Made by a program: the position numbers and the translations under genes
Shown: in pieces, positions 15,655-24,000 of the stretch
How positions within the stretch are numbered: position 1 is the stretch's first letter
How the letters are laid out: every line of letters starts with the position of its first letter
NCBI GenBank assembly: GCA_035541735.1
Contig: DATKMS010000422.1
Span: 1 to 27,830 of the forward strand
DNA: 27,830 bases
DNA from: DATKMS01 sp035541735
GTDB taxonomy: Bacteria; Desulfobacterota; Binatia; HRBIN30
Direction: 5' to 3'
The notes under the pieces: model-generated
The model's input: only the letters and a program-made list of their open reading frames with translations
What the model was told of the DNA's origin: nothing
Databases searched by the model: none

Positions 15655-15753
15655 ACACCAAGCCCAGTGCGCGTTCCACGCCGCTTTTCCGTGGTCCTTG
15701 TCTTGCGTCTGGCGGTCCCTCCGTCTACAAAACCGCAGGCGCCTGCCCGCCCA

Positions 15754-17442
15754 ATGGACGCAGACCGAAACGGAATCCGTTTGCTGCTGCTCGCGACTGT
15801 GCTGGCGCCTGCCGCCCGCCCCGCCACGGCGGCGTGGGCGCCACACGGTATGGTCGCCTCGGAGCACGTGCTCGCATCGCACGCCGGCGTCGACATGCTC
15901 AAGCGCGGTGGCAACGCGGTCGACGCAGCGGTGGCGACGGCGTTCGCCGTGTGCGTGGTCAATCCGTCCTCCTGCGGCATCGGCGGCGGCGGCTTCATGC
16001 TGATCTACATGAAACGCGCGCACCGCGCCGTGGCGCTGGACTACCGTGAGGTTGCTCCGGCCGCCGCGACGCGCGACATGTTCGTGCGCGACGGCAAGGT
16101 GGTGCCCGACCTGAGTCTCCGTGGGGGTCTTGCGGTTGCGGTTCCCGGCGAGGTGGCCGGCTTGACCACCGCACTGCGTCGCTATGGCCAGCTGCCGCTG
16201 GCAACGGTGATGCAGCCCGCGATCCAGCTGGCGCGAGACGGCTTTCCGGTCGGCCAACACCTCGCCAAGGAAGTCACGCAAAACCTAGCCGGCCTGCGCG
16301 CCGCGCCCGCCCTGGCACACATCTTTCTGCATCCTGACGGTACGCCGTTGCTGCCCGGTGAAATCGTGCGCCAACCGGAGCTGGCAGGGACGCTGCAGCG
16401 GATCGCCGGCGGCGGTGCGCACGCCTTCTACGACGGCGAGATTGCTGCACGCATCGTACGGAGCGATCGGGCCGCCGGAGGGGTGCTGACGGAAGCCGAC
16501 TTGGCGAGCTACCACCCGACTTGGCGCACTCCGCTGCAGGCGGCCTACGACGGCAACACGGTGTACGCCATGCCTCCACCGAGTTCGGCTGGCGTGGTGC
16601 TCGAGGTCCTCGGCATTCTGCGGGGCGACGACCTGCGAGCGCTGGGGCATGACTCACCGGCGTACCTGCACCTGCTGGCGGAGGCGATGAAGCATGCCTT
16701 CGCTGACCGCGCCCAACACTTCGGTGACCCCGACGCCGGAGGCGAGCCACCACAAAAGCTGCTGAACCCGCAGAACACGGCGGCGCTGCGCCAGCGTATC
16801 GATGCGAGCCGGACCCTGGAGCCCAACGCCTATGGCAGCTCCGCCTTGGCGGCGGCACCCGCAAGCGACCACGGCACCTCGCATCTGTCGGTGATGGACG
16901 CGGACGGCAACGCGGTCGCCTGCACGACGACCATCAACACGGGCTTCGGCTCGATGGTGGTTGCAGAGGGCACCGGAATTGTGTTGAACAATGAGATGGA
17001 CGACTTTGCCGCCCAGCCCGGCGTGCCGAACGTCTACGGTCTGGTGGGCGCCGCCGCCAATGCGATTGCGCCCCACAAGCGACCGCTCAGTAGCATGGCG
17101 CCGGTCATCGTCACGCACGGCGCGCACCCCGTGCTGGCCTTGGGAGGTTCGGGCGGCCCGCTGATCTTGAGCGGTACACTCCAGGTGCTCTTGAACGTCC
17201 TCGATTTCCATCTTGACGCGACGGCCGCAGTGGCGGCACCACGCATCCATGACCAGTGGATGCCACCGGTGCTCGTCGTGGAGCCCGGCGTTCCCACTGC
17301 CACCCGTGAGGCGTTGGTGGGCTCTGGGCATGCGGTGAAGGAGGTACCGGCGATGGGCGCCATCCAGGTGGTGCGCCGGGACGCGGGCGTGTTCGAGGGA
17401 ACCGCGGATCCGCGCAAGGGCGGAGAGGCGGTGGGCTGGTAG
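15754..17442 (+). CDS. ggt: Gamma-glutamyltranspeptidase / glutathione hydrolase
   Basis: 562-residue Ntn-hydrolase that cleaves or transfers the gamma-glutamyl group of glutathione. An N-terminal signal sequence (about 8-26, ending ATAAWA) sends it to the periplasm. The large subunit starts HGMVASEHVLASHAGVDML and contains CGIGGGGFMLIY (74-85). Autocleavage is predicted before Thr375 in the motif TSHLSVMD (375-382), which frees the small subunit with Thr375 as nucleophile. The later motifs NNEMDDF, KRPLSSMAPVIV and LGGSGGP form the gamma-glutamyl pocket. The frame is open upstream to 15004, but that part is antisense to gmhA; ATG 15754 is chosen for the signal peptide. The next gene starts 3 bases after its stop. 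Confidence 0.94.
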   Translation: MDADRNGIRLLLLATVLAPAARPATAAWAPHGMVASEHVLASHAGVDMLKRGGNAVDAAVATAFAVCVVNPSSCGIGGGGFMLIYMKRAHRAVALDYREVAPAAATRDMFVRDGKVVPDLSLRGGLAVAVPGEVAGLTTALRRYGQLPLATVMQPAIQLARDGFPVGQHLAKEVTQNLAGLRAAPALAHIFLHPDGTPLLPGEIVRQPELAGTLQRIAGGGAHAFYDGEIAARIVRSDRAAGGVLTEADLASYHPTWRTPLQAAYDGNTVYAMPPPSSAGVVLEVLGILRGDDLRALGHDSPAYLHLLAEAMKHAFADRAQHFGDPDAGGEPPQKLLNPQNTAALRQRIDASRTLEPNAYGSSALAAAPASDHGTSHLSVMDADGNAVACTTTINTGFGSMVVAEGTGIVLNNEMDDFAAQPGVPNVYGLVGAAANAIAPHKRPLSSMAPVIVTHGAHPVLALGGSGGPLILSGTLQVLLNVLDFHLDATAAVAAPRIHDQWMPPVLVVEPGVPTATREALVGSGHAVKEVPAMGAIQVVRRDAGVFEGTADPRKGGEAVGW

Positions 17443-17444
17443 TC

Positions 17445-18437
17445 GTGGCAGCGGTTGCTGACTCCGCATCCGCACGGGGATGGCTGTCGTCCCCGTTGCT
17501 CAAGGTGGCACTCAGCCTCGTGCTGCTGGCCATCCTGCTCAAGGAGACCGATCTCTCGCAACTGGCCGGTGCCGTCGCCCGCGCGCAGTCGGGCTGGGTG
17601 ATCACCGCGCTGCTGGTCTATATCGGCAGCCAGGTGGTGAGTGCGATTCGCTGGGCCATGCTGGCTCGTCCACTCGGCTTCCGCGAACCGTTCAGCCAGT
17701 TCTTCGGCGCGTATTTCACCGGCATGTACATGAACCTGTTCGCTCCGAGCACGGTCGCCGGCGACATCGGTCGCGCCCTGCTCCTTGCCGGCGGGCAGAA
17801 GCGCAAAGCGCTGGCGTTCACCACCGTCCTTGCCGATCGCGGCCTCGGCTTCGTGGTGCTGGTATGGATCGCCGCCTTCGCCATCCTTGCGCAACCGGGG
17901 TACCATTTGCCGCCACCGTTGTACTGGGGTGCCTGGATCGTTCCCCCGACGACGTTGCTGGGGTGGCTGTTCGGCGCCAAGCTAATGGTGCGTTTCCTGG
18001 CGCCTGAGAATCGCTGGCGGCACCTGGTCGAGCGTGACCTGACGGCATACTGGCACGACTACCGTCTGCTGAGCGAAACCAGCGCCGTGGCGGGTGTCTT
18101 TCACACGATGCAGGTTGGCTCGCAAGTCTTCTTGGCGTGGGCGCTGGGCATCAAGGTTCCGGCGGCCTTCTTCTTCATCTTCGTGCCCGTGGTGAACATC
18201 CTCGGCATGCTTCCCGTGAGCTTCAGTGGCATCGGTATTCGCGAGGGCGGCTACTGGTTCTTCCTGTCCCAGATCGGTGTCGACCGCGCGACCGCCGTCG
18301 CCTTGGGGTTGCTGTCGAGTGTCGTGGTGCTGCTGACGGGCCTGACAGGCGGCATCGTGTTTCTGCTCTGGAGGAATCCCGTCCCGGTGGCCGCCGATCC
18401 CAGTGCGCCGCGTGCCGCCAACGACGGCCTTGATTAA
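17445..18437 (+). CDS. Flippase-like / lysylphosphatidylglycerol synthase TM-domain (UPF0104) membrane protein
   Basis: 330-residue polytopic inner-membrane protein with about 7-8 transmembrane segments. It belongs to the AglD/LPG-synthase transmembrane family, whose members include flippase domains and membrane parts of glycosyl-lipid enzymes. Characteristic points are SAIRWAMLARPLG (66-78), the loop MNLFAPSTVAGDIGRALLL (94-112), LADRGLGF (127-134) and SFSGIGIREGGYWFF (256-270). No catalytic lysyl-transferase domain is fused, so lipid or lipid-sugar transport is the more likely role (inference). The start is GTG at 17445, 2 bases after the ggt stop and using the AGGCGG region inside ggt for ribosome binding, so the two genes are coupled. 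Confidence 0.85.
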   Translation: MAAVADSASARGWLSSPLLKVALSLVLLAILLKETDLSQLAGAVARAQSGWVITALLVYIGSQVVSAIRWAMLARPLGFREPFSQFFGAYFTGMYMNLFAPSTVAGDIGRALLLAGGQKRKALAFTTVLADRGLGFVVLVWIAAFAILAQPGYHLPPPLYWGAWIVPPTTLLGWLFGAKLMVRFLAPENRWRHLVERDLTAYWHDYRLLSETSAVAGVFHTMQVGSQVFLAWALGIKVPAAFFFIFVPVVNILGMLPVSFSGIGIREGGYWFFLSQIGVDRATAVALGLLSSVVVLLTGLTGGIVFLLWRNPVPVAADPSAPRAANDGLD

Positions 18438-18538
18438 CCCATTCCCCTTCGCTCCAATGTGTTGACTCAACTGCGCCGTCGCCCCAGACATTGACGGCAG
18501 TTGCAGACCGTCGCAGCCGGCGACAGCGGAGGAGAGTT

Positions 18539-19345
18539 TTGCAAGCACAAATCGTTGGCCCCAGGTATGCGCAGAGTACGTGGCTCGCGCTCACCATCTG
18601 CGGATTCGTAGGAGTGTATGCGCCGCGCGTAGCCGCTTTTCCAACCGGCCAGACCGGGTATTCCGGAAAGGCGGGCTTCTCGTGCACGCCCACCTGCCAC
18701 ACTGGCGGCGTCGCACCGTCTGTGAGCTTCCAAGGTCCTGATCAGGTGACAGTGGGGACGGTGGCGACGTTCCATTTTGTGGTCGAGTCGCAGGCGCCGT
18801 CGGTCCAGGTCGCTGCCGGGCTCGATGTCGCCGCGAGTGCGGGCAAGCTGGCAACCGTCAGCGGCCAGGGCGAGCAGCTCCTGGGAGGCGAGATCACCCA
18901 CACGTCGCCGCAGAACAACACCAACGGGGTGGCAGCGTGGGAGTTCACCTGGCAAGCGCCGGCGCAACCTGGCACCGCAACGCTGTTCGGCGCCGGCAAC
19001 AGCGTCAACCTCGATTTCACGAGCTTTGGTGATGCGGCAGCGACGACAACGTTTCAAATTCTCGTGAGTGCTGCATCGCCGCCCACACCAACCGACGCCC
19101 CAACCGAAGCACCGACGCCGACGCCCACCGCAACCCCGCCAGGCAGCGGCTGTATCGGTGACTGCGATGGCAGTGGCACGGTTACGATCGATGAGATCAT
19201 GGTCGGGGTCGCCATCGCCATGGGCGAGGCCAACGTAAGCTCATGCCAGAGTCTGGACGTGAGCCACGACCAACAGGTGACGGTCGACGAGTTGCTACAG
19301 GCGGTCCACGCCGCCTTGCACGGCTGCGCCGCTACCGGTCAATAG
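18539..19345 (+). CDS. Exported choice-of-anchor-V-like protein with CxxxCH motif and C-terminal dockerin-like EF-hand pair
   Basis: 268 residues from a TTG start at 18539, chosen because GGAGGAG lies 6 bases before it; the frame is open further up but without such a site. A signal peptide (hydrophobic 14-26, cut near VAA at 33) leads to GYSGKAGFSCTPTCHTGG (40-57), a CxxxCH motif resembling a covalent haem site or the conserved Cys-His start of choice-of-anchor-V proteins. A beta-rich domain (60-175) follows, then a Pro/Thr linker (about 181-202) and a domain bounded by Cys. That domain has two calcium loops, DCDGSGTVTIDE and DVSHDQQVTVDE. No cohesin or anchoring gene is present nearby. Confidence 0.8.
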   Translation: MQAQIVGPRYAQSTWLALTICGFVGVYAPRVAAFPTGQTGYSGKAGFSCTPTCHTGGVAPSVSFQGPDQVTVGTVATFHFVVESQAPSVQVAAGLDVAASAGKLATVSGQGEQLLGGEITHTSPQNNTNGVAAWEFTWQAPAQPGTATLFGAGNSVNLDFTSFGDAAATTTFQILVSAASPPTPTDAPTEAPTPTPTATPPGSGCIGDCDGSGTVTIDEIMVGVAIAMGEANVSSCQSLDVSHDQQVTVDELLQAVHAALHGCAATGQ

Positions 19346-19430
19346 CGATAGCCGGCGGGTGGTGAAGCAAATTTCCGGCTGCAGCGGCGCCTCTTCCGTG
19401 GTAGGGAGAGGCCGTCGTGGAAAGGCGATC

Positions 19431-19778
19431 ATGACGCGAGCATTGACGGCAGCAGCGCTGGCACTTGCCCTTATCCCGCTGACGGCCGCGGCGCAGGGCT
19501 ACGCGGGAGTCTCGGCGGCACCGCAGGTGCACAACGAAAATCTGAACAACGAGAATCCTGTCGCAGCGGTGCAGAAGCGCCTCGAGGAGCGGCCGGAGGT
19601 CGTCGACGAGATCCGCCAGCTACAGTCCGACCCGGAGTTTCAAGACGTCCTCAGCGATCCGGAGATCCGCAAGGCGCTCGAATCCGGAGACACAGCTGCC
19701 CTGCTCACCAATCCGAAGATCAACAACCTCACCACTCATCCGGCGGTGCAGGAGATTACCAAGAAGCTCAACCAATAG
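19431..19778 (+). CDS. Small exported protein with STI1-like Asp-Pro/Asn-Pro repeats
   Basis: 115 residues: signal peptide (1-21, cut near AAAQG), an Asn/Gln-rich segment (34-45), then a helical region of short repeated units: SDPEFQDVLSDPEIRKALESG, split by the 20-residue rule as SDPEFQDVLS (66-75) and DPEIRKALES (76-85), then NPKINNLTTH (94-103) and PAVQEITKKL (104-113). The regular Asp-Pro/Asn-Pro spacing with hydrophobic helices resembles STI1/chaperone-binding repeats, which would make it a possible periplasmic client- or peptide-binding helper (inference). The start ATG at 19431 follows GGAAAGG. It is an 85-base step downstream of the CxxxCH protein and ends at a perfect palindrome. No named family was recognised. 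Confidence 0.75.
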   Translation: MTRALTAAALALALIPLTAAAQGYAGVSAAPQVHNENLNNENPVAAVQKRLEERPEVVDEIRQLQSDPEFQDVLSDPEIRKALESGDTAALLTNPKINNLTTHPAVQEITKKLNQ

Positions 19779-19808
19779 CGGAGGGACACGGCATGCCGTG
19801 TCCCTCCG
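19779..19808. terminator. 30-base perfect palindrome between convergent genes (REP-like, copy B)
   Basis: The arm CGGAGGGACACGGCA at 19779-19793 is followed directly by its exact reverse complement at 19794-19808. It starts one base after the stop of the small exported protein, in the 62-base gap before the methyltransferase stop, so it could end transcripts from both sides. It matches the palindrome in ruvC at 11 of 15 arm positions. Confidence 0.7.
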
Positions 19809-19840
19809 TCTGCACTGATCAGGCCTGCGACTGCACCGCG

Positions 19841-20890
19841 CTACGGGCGCGCCTCGAAGACGAGGTTGAACGGCGTCTCGGTGGCGCGACGGAAATGCGT
19901 GAACCCCGCGCAGGTGACGACGTCGCGCAGACGCGCCTCACCCGCCTGCGCACCCAGCGCCGCCCCGACCTCCTGGGCCAGCGACGCCTGCGTGCACACC
20001 AGCGTCGATACGGAATAGAAGAGCCGCCCGACCGGGTTGAGGTTGTCCTCGGTGTGGTCGCCGGCGCGCGGTTCCACCAGCAGCCACGTGCCGTCCGCTT
20101 TCAGTGACTGCCGCACGTGGGTGGCCGCGCCCACCGGGTCGCCCATATCGTGTAGACAGTCGAAGCAAGCGACCAGGTCGTATATACCGGGGTAGTTCTT
20201 GGCGCTGGCGACTTCGAAGTGCACGCGCTCACTCACCCCCGCCGCGGCGGCACGTTCGCGCGCCCGCTCGATCGAGGCGCGGTGATAGTCGAAACCGACG
20301 AAGATGGAGCGCGGAAACGCCTTCGCCATGATGATCGTCGACGCACCATGTCCGCAGCCGACGTCGGCAACCCGTGCCCCCGCCGTGAGCTTTGCCTCCA
20401 CCCCCTCGAGCGCCGGAATCCACGTGTTGACCAAGTTGGCATTGTATCCCGGACGGAAGAAGCGCTCGACGCCTTCAAAGAGCTGCGGGTCGTGCTCATG
20501 CCACCCCACCCCTGCGCCCGTACGAAAGGCTGCGGCAACCTTGGGCTCGGCACGCATCGCCGCCGTCATTCCCTGGAACCCACCGAGCACGCACGCCGGG
20601 CTGTTCTCGTCCACCAACGCGACCGCATGCTCGGCGGGCAAGGTGTAGCGCTGCGTCGTCGCGTCATAGTCGACGTATCCTGCCGCCGCCTGCGCCGCCA
20701 ACCACTCGCGTACGCACCGTTCGACTGTGCCCGTCCGCGCCGCCAGTTCTGCCGGTGTCAGCGGACCAGCATCGGCCATGGCTTGGTACAACCCCAACTT
20801 GTCGCCGATGACCACCAGCGACGCCGTCAGCGCCGAGCCCAAATCGCCAAGTGCCTTGTGTACGAAACCCTCGACTCTGGATTGATCCAT
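19841..20890 (-). CDS. Winged-helix plus class I SAM-dependent methyltransferase (Rv2258c-like)
   Basis: 349 residues. An N-terminal winged-helix dimerisation domain (about 8-95; LGLYQAMADAGPLTPAELAA, ERCVREWLAAQAAAGYVDY) is followed by a Rossmann methyltransferase domain. Its SAM-binding motif I is ARVADVGCGHGAST (172-185), then the acidic strand end VGFDYH, the segment LVACFDCLHDMGDP and LVEPRAGD. It belongs to the small-molecule methyltransferases related to mycobacterial Rv2258c and ubiquinone/menaquinone-type enzymes. The substrate is unknown. The start ATG at 20890 has a near-perfect AAGGAGG site; upstream in-frame codons lie in the intergenic region. It diverges from the 1419-residue regulator across 150 bases and might be its target. 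Confidence 0.9.
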   Translation of the reverse strand: MDQSRVEGFVHKALGDLGSALTASLVVIGDKLGLYQAMADAGPLTPAELAARTGTVERCVREWLAAQAAAGYVDYDATTQRYTLPAEHAVALVDENSPACVLGGFQGMTAAMRAEPKVAAAFRTGAGVGWHEHDPQLFEGVERFFRPGYNANLVNTWIPALEGVEAKLTAGARVADVGCGHGASTIIMAKAFPRSIFVGFDYHRASIERARERAAAAGVSERVHFEVASAKNYPGIYDLVACFDCLHDMGDPVGAATHVRQSLKADGTWLLVEPRAGDHTEDNLNPVGRLFYSVSTLVCTQASLAQEVGAALGAQAGEARLRDVVTCAGFTHFRRATETPFNLVFEARP

Positions 20891-21040
20891 TCGTTCACCC
20901 TCCTTGCTAAAGTGATTTGTCCCTGCACAAGGCATCAAGCGTGCCAGACTCGGCGGAGGATGATTTGGTCGCATTTCAGGTGGAACCATGAACCAGGTGA
21001 TGGCCCCTGGGCCAAAAGTGGTCTAAAGAATCAAAAGACC
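20891..21040. promoter_or_regulatory. Divergent intergenic region with direct and inverted short repeats
   Basis: This 150-base gap separates the methyltransferase and the large regulator and must hold promoters for both. It contains CAGGTG at 20977-20982 and 20994-20999 (17-base pitch) and the inverted repeat TGGCCC-CT-GGGCCA at 21001-21014, close to the regulator start. These are candidate operator sites. No convincing -24/-12 or -35/-10 pair was found. Confidence 0.4.
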
Positions 21041-24000
21041 ATGGCCACAGTGGACGACATCCTTGGCGCATCGCGGGAGATTGCCGGGCTGCGCGAGCAG
21101 ATCCGCCGGCTGGCCGTCTTCGATGCGCCCGGCAATCCACATGTGCCCACCGTTCTCCTCCAAGGCGAGACCGGCACTGGAAAGGGGCTCGTCGCACGCG
21201 TCATCCATGACAGCGGCCCACGTGCCGGCGGACCATTCATCGACGTCAATTGTGCGGCGATCCCAGAAACGATGCTCGAAGCGGAGCTATTCGGCTTCGA
21301 GGCTGGTGCCTTTACGGACGCCAAGCGCGCCAAACCCGGCCTCTTTGAAGCTGCCTCGAGCGGCACCCTGTTTCTTGACGAGGTCGATTCGCTCTCCGCT
21401 CCGGTGCAGAGCAAGGTGCTCAAAGCGATCGAGGAGAAGCGCGTCCGCCGCCTGGGCGCGGTGACGCCGCGCGACGTCGACGTGAAGTTGGTCGCGGCCA
21501 CGCAGAAGGACCTCAAGGCGCTGGTGGGCTCCGGAGGCTTTCGTGCCGACCTCTACCATCGCTTGGCCGTGCTCATCCTCACGATCCCGCCGCTACGGGA
21601 CCGCGACGATGACGTCTTGCTGCTCGCCGAGCACCTGCTGCAATTGTACGGCACGGCGCACGGTCTCGCTCCGAAGCGGCTCGCCGACAGCGGTCCCGCC
21701 TGGCTGCGTTCGTATCGCTGGCCAGGCAACGTGCGTGAGCTCGGGCATCTGATGGAGCGCGCGACGTTGCTGAGTCCCGAAGATGATATCGGCGGGGATG
21801 ACCTGCAGACGTTGGCAGGGGCCACCGTCGTCGCACCTGCCGCTGCCGAGTCGGCGCGCGCCGCGGACGATGTGGACGATGCCGCGGCGGAAGAGGAAGC
21901 CGCACGCATCCGCGCGGCACTGGCGCGCACCGGCGGCAACGTCGTGCGCACGGCGCAGCTATTGGGCATCGGCCGCAACGCCTTGCGCTATCGGATGCGT
22001 CGCCTTGGAATCACCCGGCCGGATGCTGAGCTGCCGGCTGCCGGGGTGCCAGCCCCGCGTCGAGCGGCGCGTGCTACCCTCGCGCCCCAACCGATTGTGA
22101 CTTGGGAGCACAAGCCGGTGGCGGTGCTGGCCATCTCGCTCACGTTTCCGGCTGCGGCGGAGGCAACCGGATTCGACCCGTGGACGGCGGCGACCCGCTG
22201 GGATGCAGCGATCGCCGCACGCGTCGAGGGCTTCGGCGGCGTGTTCATCGAGCGTACGCCGGCGCGGCAGACGGCGCTCTTCGGCGTCCCGCGCGCCCTC
22301 GAGCAACTGCCGCAGCGCGCCGTTTTGGCCGGGTTGGCGATCCAGCGCGCTGCCGCCCAGGCCGATGCGCCGCGGCCCGATCTGCGGGTTGCCGTGCACG
22401 TCGGGGAAGTGCGCATCGACGCCACGGCGGCCACCCCGATGGCACGCCTCTTCCCGGTGGGCGATACGCTGTCACTGCCGGAGCGACTGCTCGGGCACGC
22501 CGGGCGCGGCGAAGTCCTGCTCTCGCCGCAAGTCGGTCGCCGCGTTGCGCGAGGTTTCGAGCTGCGCGAGCGCGCCCTCCAGCTGGGTCCGGCGCAGGCC
22601 GATCGCGTGCACGCGCACGTCGTGAGCCGCCAGCGGACGCGGCTACCGGCGGCCGATTCGCACAGCGAAGCGGGAGCGGCGTGTTTCGTTGGGCGTGCGC
22701 GCGAGCTGGATCTGCTGTGCGACACGTTTGCGCGTGCCGCCGGCGGCAGCGGGCACGTGGTGTTCATCGCCGGCGACGCCGGCATCGGCAAGTCGCGGCT
22801 GCTGGCCGAGTTCCGCCAGCGCATCGCCGGCGCGCCGCACCGGTGGATCGAAGGGCGGTGCGCGTCGTACGGCAGCACGACGCCGTTCCTGCCGATCATC
22901 GATTCCCTCCGGCGCTATCTCGGCATCGACGACCGCGACGACGAGACCAGCGCCTCCGCCAAAATCGAGCGCGAGGTGCGCCGCCTCGGTGCCGACTTCG
23001 CGTGGACCCTGCCGTTCGTCAAGCAGTTGCTCTCCTTGGAGGTGGATGAAACGGTGCGCGCCCTCGATTCGGCGAGCCGGCGCAGCGAGCTCTTCCGCGC
23101 GTTACGTGCCCTGACGCTGCGCAGCGCCGAGATCGAGCCGCTCGTCCTGGTGATCGAAGACCTGCACTGGATCGACCCGGCGTCAGAGGAGTTCTTGACC
23201 TTCGTTGCCGACGCCGTCCCTGCGATGCGCGCCCTCCTCGTGCTCTCCCACCGCTCGGGGTACACTCATCCGTTTCCGGACCGCAGCTACCACGTGCGTG
23301 TGGCCCTGGCGCCGTTGTCGGACAACGACATGGCCGCGATGACTGGCGCGATCCTCGGGACACCCGAGATCCCGGCGGCGCTGCATACGCTCGTCGCTCA
23401 CAAGGCGGAAGGCAACCCGTTCTTCGTCGAGGAGCTGGTGAAGTCGCTGGTCGAGCAGGGCGTGCTGCAGTGCGCCAGCGGCCATGCGGTCTTGGCGCTG
23501 CCGGTCGGCGATATCGTCGTGCCGGACACGGTGCAAGATGTTCTCATCGCCCGCATCGATCGCCTGGCGGAAGAGTCACGGCGCGCCATCCAGGTAGCCT
23601 CGGTCATCGGCCGTGAGTTTGCCCTGCGCTTGCTCGCCCGCATCACCGAAGCCGGCGACCAGATCGGCGCGCAGGTCGAGGAGCTGCGCAGCCTCGAGCT
23701 CATCTACGAGAAGGCCCTGCACCCCGAGCTGGCGTACATGTTCAAGCACGCACTCACGCACGACGTCGCCTATGAGAGCGTGCTGCTCGAGCGCCGCAAA
23801 CATCTGCACCGGACCATCGGACGCGCCATCGAGGAGCTGTACGCGGACCGCCTCGCCGAACATTACGAGACACTGGCACACCACTTCAGCCGCGGCGAGG
23901 ACTGGCAGCGGGCGTTGTTGTACCACGAGCGCTCCGCCGAGAAGGCGGCCGCAACCCATGCGAACCGTGCGGTGGTCGAGCACTGCCGGCAGGCATTGGA

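Noticed and set aside
15004..15753. In-frame extension of the gamma-glutamyltranspeptidase to 15004
   Set aside because: It is antisense to gmhA and would remove the signal peptide from the N-terminus.
17445..18437. True lysylphosphatidylglycerol synthase (MprF)
   Set aside because: Only the membrane domain is present; the soluble aminoacyl-transferase domain is missing.
20219..21040. In-frame extension of the giant regulator to 20219
   Set aside because: This stretch is antisense to the well-supported methyltransferase gene and adds no recognisable domain; the AAA+ domain begins right after ATG 21041.
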